Origin: Sinorhizobium mexicanum
GTDB taxonomy: Bacteria; Pseudomonadota; Alphaproteobacteria; Rhizobiales; Rhizobiaceae
Direction of reading: 5' to 3'
Assembly (NCBI RefSeq): GCF_013488225.1
Contig: NZ_CP041238.1
Location: forward strand, 893,501 to 957,500
DNA length: 64,000 nt
The position numbers and the translations under genes are program-made. The notes beneath the pieces were generated by a model. That model did not search any database, was not told the DNA's origin, and was given only the letters and a program-made list of their open reading frames with translations. This document shows positions 1 to 7,860 of this stretch, in pieces (position 1 is the stretch's first letter; every line of letters begins with the position of its first letter).

Positions 1-295
1 CGGTAGCCATCGTCATGGCTTTCGCGCCGACCGCCGCGCCGACGTTGTTCGTCACGTCGTTGGCACCGATGTTCATCGCCATGTAGGCAGCCACTGCCGC
101 GGCTGTGACGACCACGGTCGTGCCGGCCGCACCGGTAAAATAGTATGCCGCAAAGCCCATGCTGAGCATCAGGAAGAGCAGCGCCAAGCCGGGGGCAGAC
201 AGCTTGCGCCGCACATGATGTGACGCTTCCTCGGCAAGGCTGAGCTTGTCGAGGTCCTTGTCCAGGGTCAGCTTTTCCAGGCGCGGCTTGGCCAC
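1..295 (-). CDS. pit: PiT-family inorganic phosphate permease, 5' part
   Basis: Partial gene; its 3' end lies beyond position 1. The visible 98 codons encode a charged cytoplasmic N-terminus followed by two hydrophobic stretches and the signature NIGANDVTNNVGAAVGAKA, which is the N-terminal phosphate-binding repeat of PiT phosphate:cation symporters (inner membrane, low-affinity phosphate uptake). The GTG start at 295 is preceded at a good distance by GGAG; an in-frame TTG lies further upstream and cannot be excluded. Family assignment is firm from the NxGANDVxN motif; the exact start is less sure. Confidence 0.85.
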   Translation of the reverse strand, partial: MAKPRLEKLTLDKDLDKLSLAEEASHHVRRKLSAPGLALLFLMLSMGFAAYYFTGAAGTTVVVTAAAVAAYMAMNIGANDVTNNVGAAVGAKAMTMAT

Positions 296-430
296 GGATA
301 GGTCTCCATTGTCATCATCGCCAGTAGCGGTACGGGCGAGCGCGTTCAAGCGGAATTGAGGGGAGAACGGCCGCAATGGCCTATGGACGACTTCTCAAGT
401 ATGGCTGATGCCGTCCGCCGACGTTCCGCG

Positions 431-946
431 TCAGCCGTTTGCGCTCTTGGGAACGGATGCGGGCGTCGCCGCCATCCGTTCGCCGAAAGTCAGGATGAGG
501 CTCTTCAGCGAGGGTTCGGCAACACGGGTTGCCGCCTCCTTGAAATCGACCCATTCAAGGCGTCGCGTGCCCTTTTCAGGGAAGTTCTTGCAGAAGTCAT
601 CGACTTCGAGCGCATGCACTTGAACCTTGCAGGAGATCTTCAGGCCGTGGTTCATGCGCTTCTGGTAGACATAGGCGCCGACTGCAGTCTTCTGCGCCTT
701 GCCTTTCACCCCGGCCTCTTCATAGGCCTCGCGTTCCGCGACCTCATGGGCCCGCTTGCCTTGCATCGGCCAGCCCTTGGGAATGACCCAGCGGCCGGTA
801 TCGCGGCTGGTGATCAGGAGTATCTCCAGCGCACCCGTCTTCTTGCGCACTCGGTAACACAGCGCGGCATATTGCATGCGCGCGGGGCGACGCAGCATCA
901 GATGCACATCAGCGGCCAACCGGTTCAGGAAGTTCAAGGGGTTCAA
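431..946 (-). CDS. Nudix hydrolase
   Basis: A 171-residue single-domain Nudix protein, which would hydrolyse a nucleoside diphosphate linked to another moiety. The Nudix helix is seen at residues 58-80 (GWPMQGKRAHEV, then REAYEEAGV). In the consensus GX5EX7REUXEEXGU the first Glu is Lys64 here, while REUXEEXG is intact, so the metal-binding core is kept. From memory this GWP-type box is common in rhizobial and inositol-pyrophosphate-like Nudix enzymes, but the substrate cannot be read from sequence. It is monocistronic, between the phosphate permease and a GntR regulator on the same strand. Confidence 0.85.
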   Translation of the reverse strand: MNPLNFLNRLAADVHLMLRRPARMQYAALCYRVRKKTGALEILLITSRDTGRWVIPKGWPMQGKRAHEVAEREAYEEAGVKGKAQKTAVGAYVYQKRMNHGLKISCKVQVHALEVDDFCKNFPEKGTRRLEWVDFKEAATRVAEPSLKSLILTFGERMAATPASVPKSANG

Positions 947-1156
947 TACTCCTTACGCGAATCAAAAGGCATTAGCAGTGCTGCAAGTATGACTCGCCCA
1001 GCTTGCCTGTAAATGACGTTATACAGCCCATAAACGGCGAGATGACGGTGAGGTTCCGACGGGGGCATCGCTCATTGCGACTATACGTAACGCAGAGGCC
1101 CCGATCCTGTTCCGACCCCGGCTAAAGCGCTTCTATGAATTTATGATGACAAAGCC

Positions 1157-1948
1157 CTAAGATCCGGCACGGTCCCGCTGCTGGAGCCGCAGCCGCGCGA
1201 TGCGCGCCCACTCGCCCGTGCGTTCCGCTTCGTATGCTGCGGCGGCCACGAAATCGATATGGCTTTGCGCTGCCATCTTGGCGGCCTCCGGATCACGGGC
1301 GATGATGGCGGCGTAGATGGCCTCATGTTGCGCGAGCAGCCGGTCGCGTGCGCCCGGAGCGCCGAACACCGACGTGCGGTGAAAGAATATCCCCTGGGTC
1401 AGAAGCCGGTAGCAGGCGCGCAGCGTATGCAGCAGGATGATATTATGCGCACTCTCGCCGATCGCATTATGCAGCTCAATGTCGGCCGCGAGTTCCTCGT
1501 CGAAATCGCCATTGCGGTGGGCGGCCCGCATCCTCTCGATGACGCGTGTGAGGATGTCGCGGTCGAAATCGGTGGCGCGGCTTGCCGCCAGCTCCGCCGT
1601 CAGACCCTCGAGCTCCCGCCGGTATTCGAGGTAGTCCTGCGTCGCCTTGTGGTGGCGCCCGATGAGCTCGATCAGCGGTTTTGAGAAGATCTGGCCGACC
1701 ACGTCGGCGACAAATGTGCCGCCGCCATGCCGGCTTTCCAATAGTCCGCGTGCCTCCAGCTCCTTGAGGGCTTCGCGCAGGATCGGTCTCGACACGTCGA
1801 AACGCTTCGACAGTTCCCGCTCGCCCGGCAACCGGTCGCCGTCACGCAACACGCCTTCGAGGATCAAAAGCTCGATCTGTTGCACGACCTCGTCCGCCGT
1901 GCGGCCGTGGCTGATGCGTGCATAGAGGTCGAGCTGGTCTTCAGTCAC
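1157..1948 (-). CDS. FadR-subfamily GntR transcriptional regulator
   Basis: 263 residues. The N-terminal winged helix-turn-helix (about residues 17-80, with LPGERELSKRF, VSRPILREAL and GGGTFV) is typical of GntR regulators. The helical C-terminal part (about 95-240, with D/H-containing metal-site positions such as ELHNAIGESAHN) fits the FCD domain of the FadR/LldR/GlcC group, which usually senses organic acids. It is divergent from the DUF3422 gene, and a 27-bp palindrome between them (2023-2049) is the obvious operator. Control of the glc operon about 2.5 kb away is possible but is inference. Confidence 0.9.
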   Translation of the reverse strand: MTEDQLDLYARISHGRTADEVVQQIELLILEGVLRDGDRLPGERELSKRFDVSRPILREALKELEARGLLESRHGGGTFVADVVGQIFSKPLIELIGRHHKATQDYLEYRRELEGLTAELAASRATDFDRDILTRVIERMRAAHRNGDFDEELAADIELHNAIGESAHNIILLHTLRACYRLLTQGIFFHRTSVFGAPGARDRLLAQHEAIYAAIIARDPEAAKMAAQSHIDFVAAAAYEAERTGEWARIARLRLQQRDRAGS

Positions 1949-2022
1949 GGCAATGTCTCCTGCTGGAGGGAAGACCCTTTACGCCTTATCCTCCATGCCG
2001 GCTGCAATCTAGCAGGCCCGGA

Positions 2023-2049
2023 AAAGTGGTCAAATTGATTGTCCACTTT
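2023..2049. promoter_or_regulatory. Palindromic operator candidate for the adjacent GntR regulator
   Basis: The inverted repeat AAAGTGG, a 13-nt centre, then CCACTTT; the centre continues the symmetry as TCAA...TTG. It sits 75 bp ahead of the regulator's start and about 90 bp ahead of the divergent DUF3422 gene. A further AAAGTGG lies at 2122-2128 next to the DUF3422 start. The placement suggests autoregulation plus control of the divergent gene. Confidence 0.5.
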
Positions 2050-2138
2050 GTGATCATCGCGACTGACAAAAGTCAAACTGCGTCAATGCGTCCTGTTCAT
2101 TTTGCTCGACTGGTTGATAAGAAAGTGGTGATGAACGC

Positions 2139-3434
2139 GTGAGGGGGATGAAGCGCTTCATGGCAAAGGGCAGTTTTGCATTTCCTTCCGCGCCGCTGCG
2201 GGCGCAGGTTCTCGGTGAGGTTCATTCGCGGCCCTATGCGCTGGTGACGACGCCTCGCGTCATTTTTCAGCTTGCCTTCATGACCGAAGGCGGCTCGATC
2301 GTCGACCATGCAGTATTGTCCGAACTGTCGCGCTCGCGCGGTATCGCGCCGCCCGGCCGCGACGCCAATCACCACGCAATGGCTTGGGGACAAGGCACGC
2401 TGCGCTGGGAACGGCATACGGAGTTCTCCACCTATTTCTGGGACGCCCCGGCGCCGGACCATTTTGGCGGCGACGTGCCGATCCACCCGTTCGGTGACGG
2501 GTTTTCGCCGCCGGGAACGCTGATTTCCGGCATTCGTCTCGAAATCCGGCCGGATACGCCGGAGACGCGTGAGGCGATCAAGGCCTTCGACCCGACCAGC
2601 CTTTGCTACAGCGAGACCAAGAACGGCCAGGCCGTACTCGTCACGGATTTTCGCCAGAACGGCGACGGGCTGACCCAGATTCTTGTTATCGACTGCGGCC
2701 TGACGGAAGCGGGCACGGGCGCGCTGGTGCAGCGCCTGCTCGATATCGAGACCTATCGCACGCTCGCCATGCTCGGCCTTCCGCTTGCGCAATCGCTGTC
2801 GCCGGAAATCCGTCGGACGGAGGATGGCCTGACCGGAATTACCCAGCGGATGAAGGAAAACGTCCGCGAAGAGGCCGACGAGATGCTCTCCGAAATCACC
2901 CGGCTGGCCGCCGACGTCGAGGCCGCTGCGGCCCTCAGCCTTTATCGTTTCGGCGCCAGCCGCGCCTATTACGGCATCGTGCAGGAGCGCATTCGCACGC
3001 TGTCCGAGACGGCTGTGCCCGGCTACGAGACGATCGGCACGTTCCTCGAACGCAGGCTGGCGCCGGCGATGCGAACCTGTCAGTCGATCGAGGAGCGCCA
3101 GGCGAACCTGTCGCGCAAGCTCGCGCGCGCCACGGCGCTCCTGAGAAGCTGGGTCGATGTGGAGCTCGAAAAGCAGAACAGTGCCCTGCTGAATTCGATG
3201 GATCGTCGGGCCAAGTTGCAGTTGCGCCTCCAGCAGACCGTCGAAGGCCTGTCGGTTGCTGCCATTTCCTACTACGTCGTCGGGCTGTTCGGCTATCTCG
3301 CCAAGGCCGTGAGCCACGAGCTCCCGGTCGATCCCAACCTTTTGACCGGCGTTGCGGTTCCTTTCGCCGTCACGGGCGTCTGGCTGATCGTCCGGCGCAT
3401 CCGTCGCCACCACGAGGAAGGCGCGCAGAAATAG
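2139..3434 (+). CDS. DUF3422 family membrane-anchored protein
   Basis: 431 residues, conserved in alphaproteobacteria but of unknown function. The body is soluble with long helical stretches (about 220-370, rich in Glu/Arg/Leu, coiled-coil-like). The C-terminus holds two hydrophobic segments (about 369-385 ISYYVVGLFGYLAKAV and 398-417 GVAVPFAVTGVWLIV) and then a basic tail, so it is probably anchored in the inner membrane by a C-terminal hairpin. The longest start is GTG 2139; ATG 2148 and ATG 2160 are in frame, and 2160 has GAGGGGG upstream, so the start is uncertain. It converges with the LysR gene at 3454. Confidence 0.8.
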   Translation: MRGMKRFMAKGSFAFPSAPLRAQVLGEVHSRPYALVTTPRVIFQLAFMTEGGSIVDHAVLSELSRSRGIAPPGRDANHHAMAWGQGTLRWERHTEFSTYFWDAPAPDHFGGDVPIHPFGDGFSPPGTLISGIRLEIRPDTPETREAIKAFDPTSLCYSETKNGQAVLVTDFRQNGDGLTQILVIDCGLTEAGTGALVQRLLDIETYRTLAMLGLPLAQSLSPEIRRTEDGLTGITQRMKENVREEADEMLSEITRLAADVEAAAALSLYRFGASRAYYGIVQERIRTLSETAVPGYETIGTFLERRLAPAMRTCQSIEERQANLSRKLARATALLRSWVDVELEKQNSALLNSMDRRAKLQLRLQQTVEGLSVAAISYYVVGLFGYLAKAVSHELPVDPNLLTGVAVPFAVTGVWLIVRRIRRHHEEGAQK

Positions 3435-3453
3435 CGTTCGGGTCGCCGCGCGG

Positions 3454-4350
3454 CTATTGCTCCCAGTAGGGTACCGGTCCGTACAGCGCGGCCAGGTAAT
3501 CGATAAAAAGCCGGACCTTGGCGGGCAGGAATTGACGGCTTGGATAGACGGCCGAGAGCGTCAGGTTGCGCGAGCCTTCCCATTGCGGCAGCACCTGGAC
3601 CAACTGTCCGGCGCGCAATTCCTTGCCGATGTCCCAGGTGGAGCGCAGCGCGATGCCAGCGCCGGCGATCACCGCCTCGCGGATGATCTCCGACGAATTG
3701 GTGACGAGCGGCCCCTCCGGGCGATAGGTGAGACTGCCGCCGGGACCCTCGAGCTTCCAGTTATCGTTATTGTGGGCCGGTAGGCAGATATGGTTCGCGA
3801 GATCACCGATTTCACTCGGGAGGCCGTGGCGCGCGACATAGCTCGGGGCGGCGCACAGGAGGCGGCGGACGGGCGCAAGCTTGCGGGCGACGAGGCTTGA
3901 ATCGGTGAGTTCGCCGATCCGCACAGCGAGATCGAAGCCATCAGCGACGATATCGGCGAAATCGTCGCTGAGAACAATGTGGAGTTTCAGGTCCGGATGA
4001 TCCTTCATGAAGCCGATCAGATGCGGTGCGATGTGCATGCGTCCGAAAGACGTTGGAGCGCTGATCCGGAGCGTGCCCTGCGCCTGCGACGAGCGGCCCG
4101 AGGCATAGGCCTCGGCATCTTCAATACCGGCGAGGATGCTGAGGACGCGGTCGTAAAAACCCTGTCCCGCCTCCGTCAGCGAAATTTGCCGCGTGGTGCG
4201 CTGGAGAAGCCGCGTGCCGAGCCTGTCCTCCAGCCGCTTGACGCGCTTGGAGATTACCGCCGGAGACAGGCTGAGCAGGCGTCCGGCGGCTGACATGCTG
4301 CCGGATGAGACGACCCGCGCAAAGATCTCGAGATCGCCGAGATTTGTCAT
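3454..4350 (-). CDS. LysR-family transcriptional regulator
   Basis: 298 residues with an N-terminal winged helix-turn-helix (about 1-60: LEIFARVVSSGSMSAAGRLLSLS, with VISKRVKRLEDRLG as recognition region) and a periplasmic-binding-protein-like effector domain (about 90-295). It resembles the CrgA/DmlR-like group. It is divergent from glcD with 290 bp between, which makes glcDEF its most likely target; LysR regulators commonly control the divergent operon. The ligand, perhaps glycolate or another 2-hydroxy acid, is inference. Confidence 0.9.
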   Translation of the reverse strand: MTNLGDLEIFARVVSSGSMSAAGRLLSLSPAVISKRVKRLEDRLGTRLLQRTTRQISLTEAGQGFYDRVLSILAGIEDAEAYASGRSSQAQGTLRISAPTSFGRMHIAPHLIGFMKDHPDLKLHIVLSDDFADIVADGFDLAVRIGELTDSSLVARKLAPVRRLLCAAPSYVARHGLPSEIGDLANHICLPAHNNDNWKLEGPGGSLTYRPEGPLVTNSSEIIREAVIAGAGIALRSTWDIGKELRAGQLVQVLPQWEGSRNLTLSAVYPSRQFLPAKVRLFIDYLAALYGPVPYWEQ

Positions 4351-4412
4351 TAATCTTGACCATTTTTGCCAGAAACAAAAAGATCACTAGCATTTGCCGA
4401 GTGCCCATCCTA

Positions 4413-4515
4413 GTGCGTGTTTCCTTAAGTCCAAGCCGATTTAGGGTAAAACCATGCGGCGCTTCAAAGCGCCACCGTGCCTAGCCGCGTCTGACCAGAC
4501 GCGCGGCGCAGGCAT
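4413..4515 (-). repeat. Degenerate RIME-like two-hairpin repeat
   Basis: A diverged copy of the intergenic element seen intact at 10138-10244 and elsewhere. The order is a TTCCTTAA...TTTAGGG half, a CATGCGG junction, then GCGTCTGACCAGACGC as the hairpin loop of the second half. It lies between the LysR gene and glcD. Confidence 0.6.
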
Positions 4516-4561
4516 TCGGCTTTCACAAAGCGGTTAAGATGCTCTAGATTCGCATTGCCTT

Positions 4562-4610
4562 ACACGTGCATTTGAACGTGTGGTGCGCTAGTGGTAAACA
4601 AAAAATACCA
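4562..4610. promoter_or_regulatory. Two inverted repeats in the glcD leader
   Basis: ACACGT-N8-ACGTGT at 4562-4581 and TGGTA-N9-TACCA at 4592-4610, both just upstream of the glcD ribosome site. The first could be a LysR site. The second has the TGGT...ACCA arms common in FadR/GntR operators, although the spacer is longer than usual. Binding is not shown by sequence alone. Confidence 0.35.
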
Positions 4611-4640
4611 ATTTGTGGCCGCATTGCTTGGGAGGATCCT

Positions 4641-6080
4641 ATGCCGGAGATGATCGGGTTTCTGAAGCCGAAACAAGCCGTTCTGGATCGCCGGCAGGAA
4701 ATTGTTGCCGATCTCAAGGATCTCCTGCCCAAGGGCTGCCTGATCAGCGAGGAGCGCGAGCTGAAGCCCTTCGAGACCGATGCATTCCTTGCCTATCGGC
4801 GGTTGCCGCTTGCCGTCGCTCTGCCGGAAACGACGGAACAGGTGGCTGCCCTGCTCAAATATTGCAGCCGCTACGGTGTTCCGGTCGTGCCGCGCGGCGC
4901 CGGCACCTCGCTCTCGGGCGGCGCCATCCCGCAGGAGGATGCCGTCGTCATCGGTCTTTCGAAGATGTCGCGCATTCTCGACATCGACCTCTTTAACAGG
5001 ACGGCCACCGTTCAGGCGGGCGTCACCAACATCAATATTTCCGAGGCGGTTTCCGCCGACGGTTTCTTCTATGCGCCCGATCCGAGCTCGCAGCTCGCCT
5101 GCACCATCGGCGGCAATATCGGCATGAACTCCGGCGGCGCCCATTGCCTGAAATACGGAGTCACCACCAATAATCTTTTGGGCGTGAAGATGGTGCTTTT
5201 CGACGGCACGGTGATTGAGCTCGGCGGCAAGGCGCTGGACGCGGCCGGATACGATCTGCTTGGGCTCGTATGCGGCTCGGAGGGCCAGCTCGGTATCGTC
5301 ACGGAAGCAACGGTGCGATTGATCGCCAAGCCGGAAGGTGCGCGGCCGGTGCTCTTCGGCTTCGCCTCGTCCGAGGCGGCCGGTGCCTGCGTTGCCGATG
5401 TTATCGGAGCGGGCATCATTCCGGTTGCCATGGAATTCATGGACAAGCCGGCGATCGAGATCTGCGAAGCCTTCGCACATGCCGGCTATCCGCTCGACGT
5501 CGAGGCTCTGCTGATCGTCGAGGTCGAGGGATCGGAGGCTGAGATGGACGCGATGCTTCAACGCATCATCGAGGTCGCCCGCCGCCATGGCGTCACCACG
5601 ATCCGGGAGTGCCAATCCGCATTGGAGGCGGCGCTGATCTGGAAGGGCCGGAAATCGGCGTTCGGTGCGACGGGCCGCATTGCGGACTATATCTGCATGG
5701 ATGGCACCGTGCCGCTCAGCCAGCTTTCGCATGTGTTGCGCAAGACCGCCGAGATCGTCGCGGGCTATGGCCTGCGCGTGGCGAACGTCTTCCATGCCGG
5801 TGACGGCAACATGCATCCGCTGATCCTCTACAACATCAACGATCCGGAGGATGCGGCGAGAGCCGAAGCGGCCGGCAACGACATCCTCAAGCTCTGCGTC
5901 GATGCCGGCGGCTGTCTGACGGGCGAACATGGCGTTGGCATAGAAAAGCGCGATCTGATGTTGCACCAGTACAGCCGGAACGATCTCGATCAGCAGATGG
6001 CCACGCGCGCGGCCTTCGATCCCGAGTGGATCCTCAATCCATCGAAGGTCTTTCCGCTCGAAGGGCGTCCGGCAGCATGA
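4641..6080 (+). CDS. glcD: Glycolate oxidase, FAD-linked subunit GlcD
   Basis: 479 residues. It is the FAD-binding catalytic subunit of the GlcDEF complex, oxidising glycolate to glyoxylate. The PCMH-type FAD domain covers about residues 50-235 with PRGAGTSLSGGA at 84-95; the FAD-oxidase C-terminal domain follows, with HAGDGNMHP and GEHGVGIEK near the active site. ATG 4641 is chosen because GGGAGG lies seven bases upstream; an in-frame ATG at 4566 lacks such a site and overlaps putative operators. The stop overlaps the glcE start (ATGA), so the two are translationally coupled. Other D-2-hydroxyacid substrates are possible for this family. Confidence 0.93.
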   Translation: MPEMIGFLKPKQAVLDRRQEIVADLKDLLPKGCLISEERELKPFETDAFLAYRRLPLAVALPETTEQVAALLKYCSRYGVPVVPRGAGTSLSGGAIPQEDAVVIGLSKMSRILDIDLFNRTATVQAGVTNINISEAVSADGFFYAPDPSSQLACTIGGNIGMNSGGAHCLKYGVTTNNLLGVKMVLFDGTVIELGGKALDAAGYDLLGLVCGSEGQLGIVTEATVRLIAKPEGARPVLFGFASSEAAGACVADVIGAGIIPVAMEFMDKPAIEICEAFAHAGYPLDVEALLIVEVEGSEAEMDAMLQRIIEVARRHGVTTIRECQSALEAALIWKGRKSAFGATGRIADYICMDGTVPLSQLSHVLRKTAEIVAGYGLRVANVFHAGDGNMHPLILYNINDPEDAARAEAAGNDILKLCVDAGGCLTGEHGVGIEKRDLMLHQYSRNDLDQQMATRAAFDPEWILNPSKVFPLEGRPAA

Positions 6081-7288
6081 TCGTCCACTTCGAACCGGCG
6101 AGCGAGGAGGGGATCGCCTCCGTCGTGCGCTCCGCTGCGGCAGAGCGCGTCACTCTGGCAATCGTCGGCGGTGGCACGCGTGCGGGGCTCGGCAATCCGG
6201 TGCGGACCGACCGGACGCTCTCGACGCGCCGCCTCTCCGGCATCGTCAGCTACAATCCGGCGGAAATGACCATGAGCGCGCTCGCGGGAACGCCGCTTGC
6301 CGAGGTCGAAGCCGCGCTTCGAGCCAAAGGCCAGATGCTTTCCTTCGAACCGATGGATCATAGGCCGATATTCGCCACGTCAGGCGAACCGACGATCGGC
6401 GGGGTATTCGCAGCGAATGTTTCCGGTCCGCGTCGCTACGTCGCCGGTGCCGCGCGCGACAGCCTGCTCGGCGTGCGCTTCGTCAATGGCGCCGGTGAAC
6501 TGATCAAGGCCGGTGGCCGGGTCATGAAGAACGTCACCGGGCTCGACCTCGTCAAGCTCATGGCGGGCTCCTACGGCACGCTCGGGATCCTGACGGAAGT
6601 CACCTTCAAGGTGCAGCCCGTTCCGCCGGCGGCCGCAACGGTGGTCGTTTCGGGCCTCAATGATGCCGAGGCCGCCGCGGCCATGGCCGAGACGATGGCG
6701 CAGCCGGTGGAGGCTTCCGGCGCAGCGCATCTGCCCGAGAGCGTGCGCGGACGCTTCCTCAATGGCGCACTTCCCGACGGAGCCGCAACCGTGCTGAGGC
6801 TGGAAGGCCTTGCGGATTCGGTCGACCTGCGTGCCGAGAAGCTCACAACGGCGCTTTCCCGCTTCGGGTCGGTCTCTCGCCTCGACGCCGAGGCAACGCG
6901 TCTGTTGTGGGCGGAAATCCGCGACGTAAAATCCTACGCCGATGGCACAAGGAGGGCGTTGTGGCGGGTTTCGGTCGCGCCGTCCTCCGGGCACCAGCTC
7001 GTCGCTGCGCTACGCCTTCAAACGGGTGTCGATGCTTTTTACGATTGGCAGGGTGGGCTCGTCTGGCTGCGGATGGAGGCGGATGCCGAAGCGGAACTCG
7101 TGCGGCGCTATGTCGGCGCGCTTGGTGGCGGCCACGCAAGCCTCGTCAGGGCTGGCGACAACGTGCGGGCCAGCGTTCCGGCCTTCGAGCCGCAGGCGCC
7201 GGCCGTTGTTCAGCTGACGGAGCGCATCCGCGCTCGGTTTGATCCGGCGCGGATTTTCAATCCAGGGCGGATGGCAGCAAACAAGTAG
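6077..7288 (+). CDS. glcE: Glycolate oxidase, FAD-binding subunit GlcE
   Basis: 403 residues with a PCMH-type FAD domain in the N-terminal half (GGGTRAGLG at 31-39, TIGGVFAAN, GLDLVKLMAGSYGTLGILTE) and a short variable C-terminal half. It is homologous to GlcD but smaller, as expected for GlcE. It starts at ATG 6077 inside the glcD stop (ATGA overlap). Together with GlcD and GlcF it forms the membrane-associated glycolate dehydrogenase. Confidence 0.93.
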   Translation: MIVHFEPASEEGIASVVRSAAAERVTLAIVGGGTRAGLGNPVRTDRTLSTRRLSGIVSYNPAEMTMSALAGTPLAEVEAALRAKGQMLSFEPMDHRPIFATSGEPTIGGVFAANVSGPRRYVAGAARDSLLGVRFVNGAGELIKAGGRVMKNVTGLDLVKLMAGSYGTLGILTEVTFKVQPVPPAAATVVVSGLNDAEAAAAMAETMAQPVEASGAAHLPESVRGRFLNGALPDGAATVLRLEGLADSVDLRAEKLTTALSRFGSVSRLDAEATRLLWAEIRDVKSYADGTRRALWRVSVAPSSGHQLVAALRLQTGVDAFYDWQGGLVWLRMEADAEAELVRRYVGALGGGHASLVRAGDNVRASVPAFEPQAPAVVQLTERIRARFDPARIFNPGRMAANK

Positions 7289-7330
7289 GCGCCATCGCGA
7301 TCCGTTCGAACATGCCAAAGGGAGAATTCG

Positions 7331-7711
7331 ATGAGCGATACCGGTCCCCGGACACCGCTTTCCCACCAGACCGACCGCTGGCTGGAACCGGGCAGGGTCA
7401 ATATTCAGATCATCTACGTGCTCTACCTGGTCGCATTTGTCATCGGCATCACCGCGCTCATCGGGATCGTGCTCGCCTATCTCAACCGCGACAAGGCGGA
7501 GCCATGGGCGAGGACCCACTACACCTGGGCGATCCGCACCTTCTGGATCGCCGTGCTTTTCTGCATCGTCTCGGCCCTGCTCACCGTTATGGTCATTGGT
7601 ATTCTGGGCTTTGTCGCCACGGCGGTGTGGATCGTCATCAGATGCGTAATCGGCCTGCAGAGGGCGGCCCGGGAGGAGCCGATCACCAATCCGGAGAGCT
7701 GGCTGGTCTAG
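7331..7711 (+). CDS. Small membrane protein, DUF4870-like, inside the glc operon
   Basis: 126 residues with three hydrophobic segments at about 24-49 (IIYVLYLVAFVIGITALIGI), 66-90 and 92-110, matching the compact DUF4870-type helix bundle with a conserved HYTWAIRTFWI stretch. GGGAG precedes ATG 7331. It sits between glcE and glcF on the same strand, 42 bp after glcE and 149 bp before glcF. A membrane anchor or an unrelated insertion are both possible; the function is unknown. Confidence 0.8.
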   Translation: MSDTGPRTPLSHQTDRWLEPGRVNIQIIYVLYLVAFVIGITALIGIVLAYLNRDKAEPWARTHYTWAIRTFWIAVLFCIVSALLTVMVIGILGFVATAVWIVIRCVIGLQRAAREEPITNPESWLV

Positions 7712-7860
7712 CTGGTTCCCGGGGCGAAATGCGGCAGGCGCTGAGGTCTTTCGCCCGCATTCCGCCCTAAGTTAGAGGAATGATTCGACGGTACCGGATC
7801 CGCCCCATCCAAAATCGTCGCACCTGAAGCCTTGCAAAGCCTACCAAATGGAGTACTCGG

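Noticed and set aside
356..1012. 218-codon open frame opposite the Nudix gene
   Set aside because: Antisense shadow of the Nudix gene; composition lacks domain features and the Nudix motif is clear on the other strand.
2097..3413. 438-codon minus-strand frame opposite DUF3422
   Set aside because: Long only because of high GC; reads as Arg/Gly/Asp-rich shadow with no motif, while the plus frame encodes a conserved family with membrane segments.
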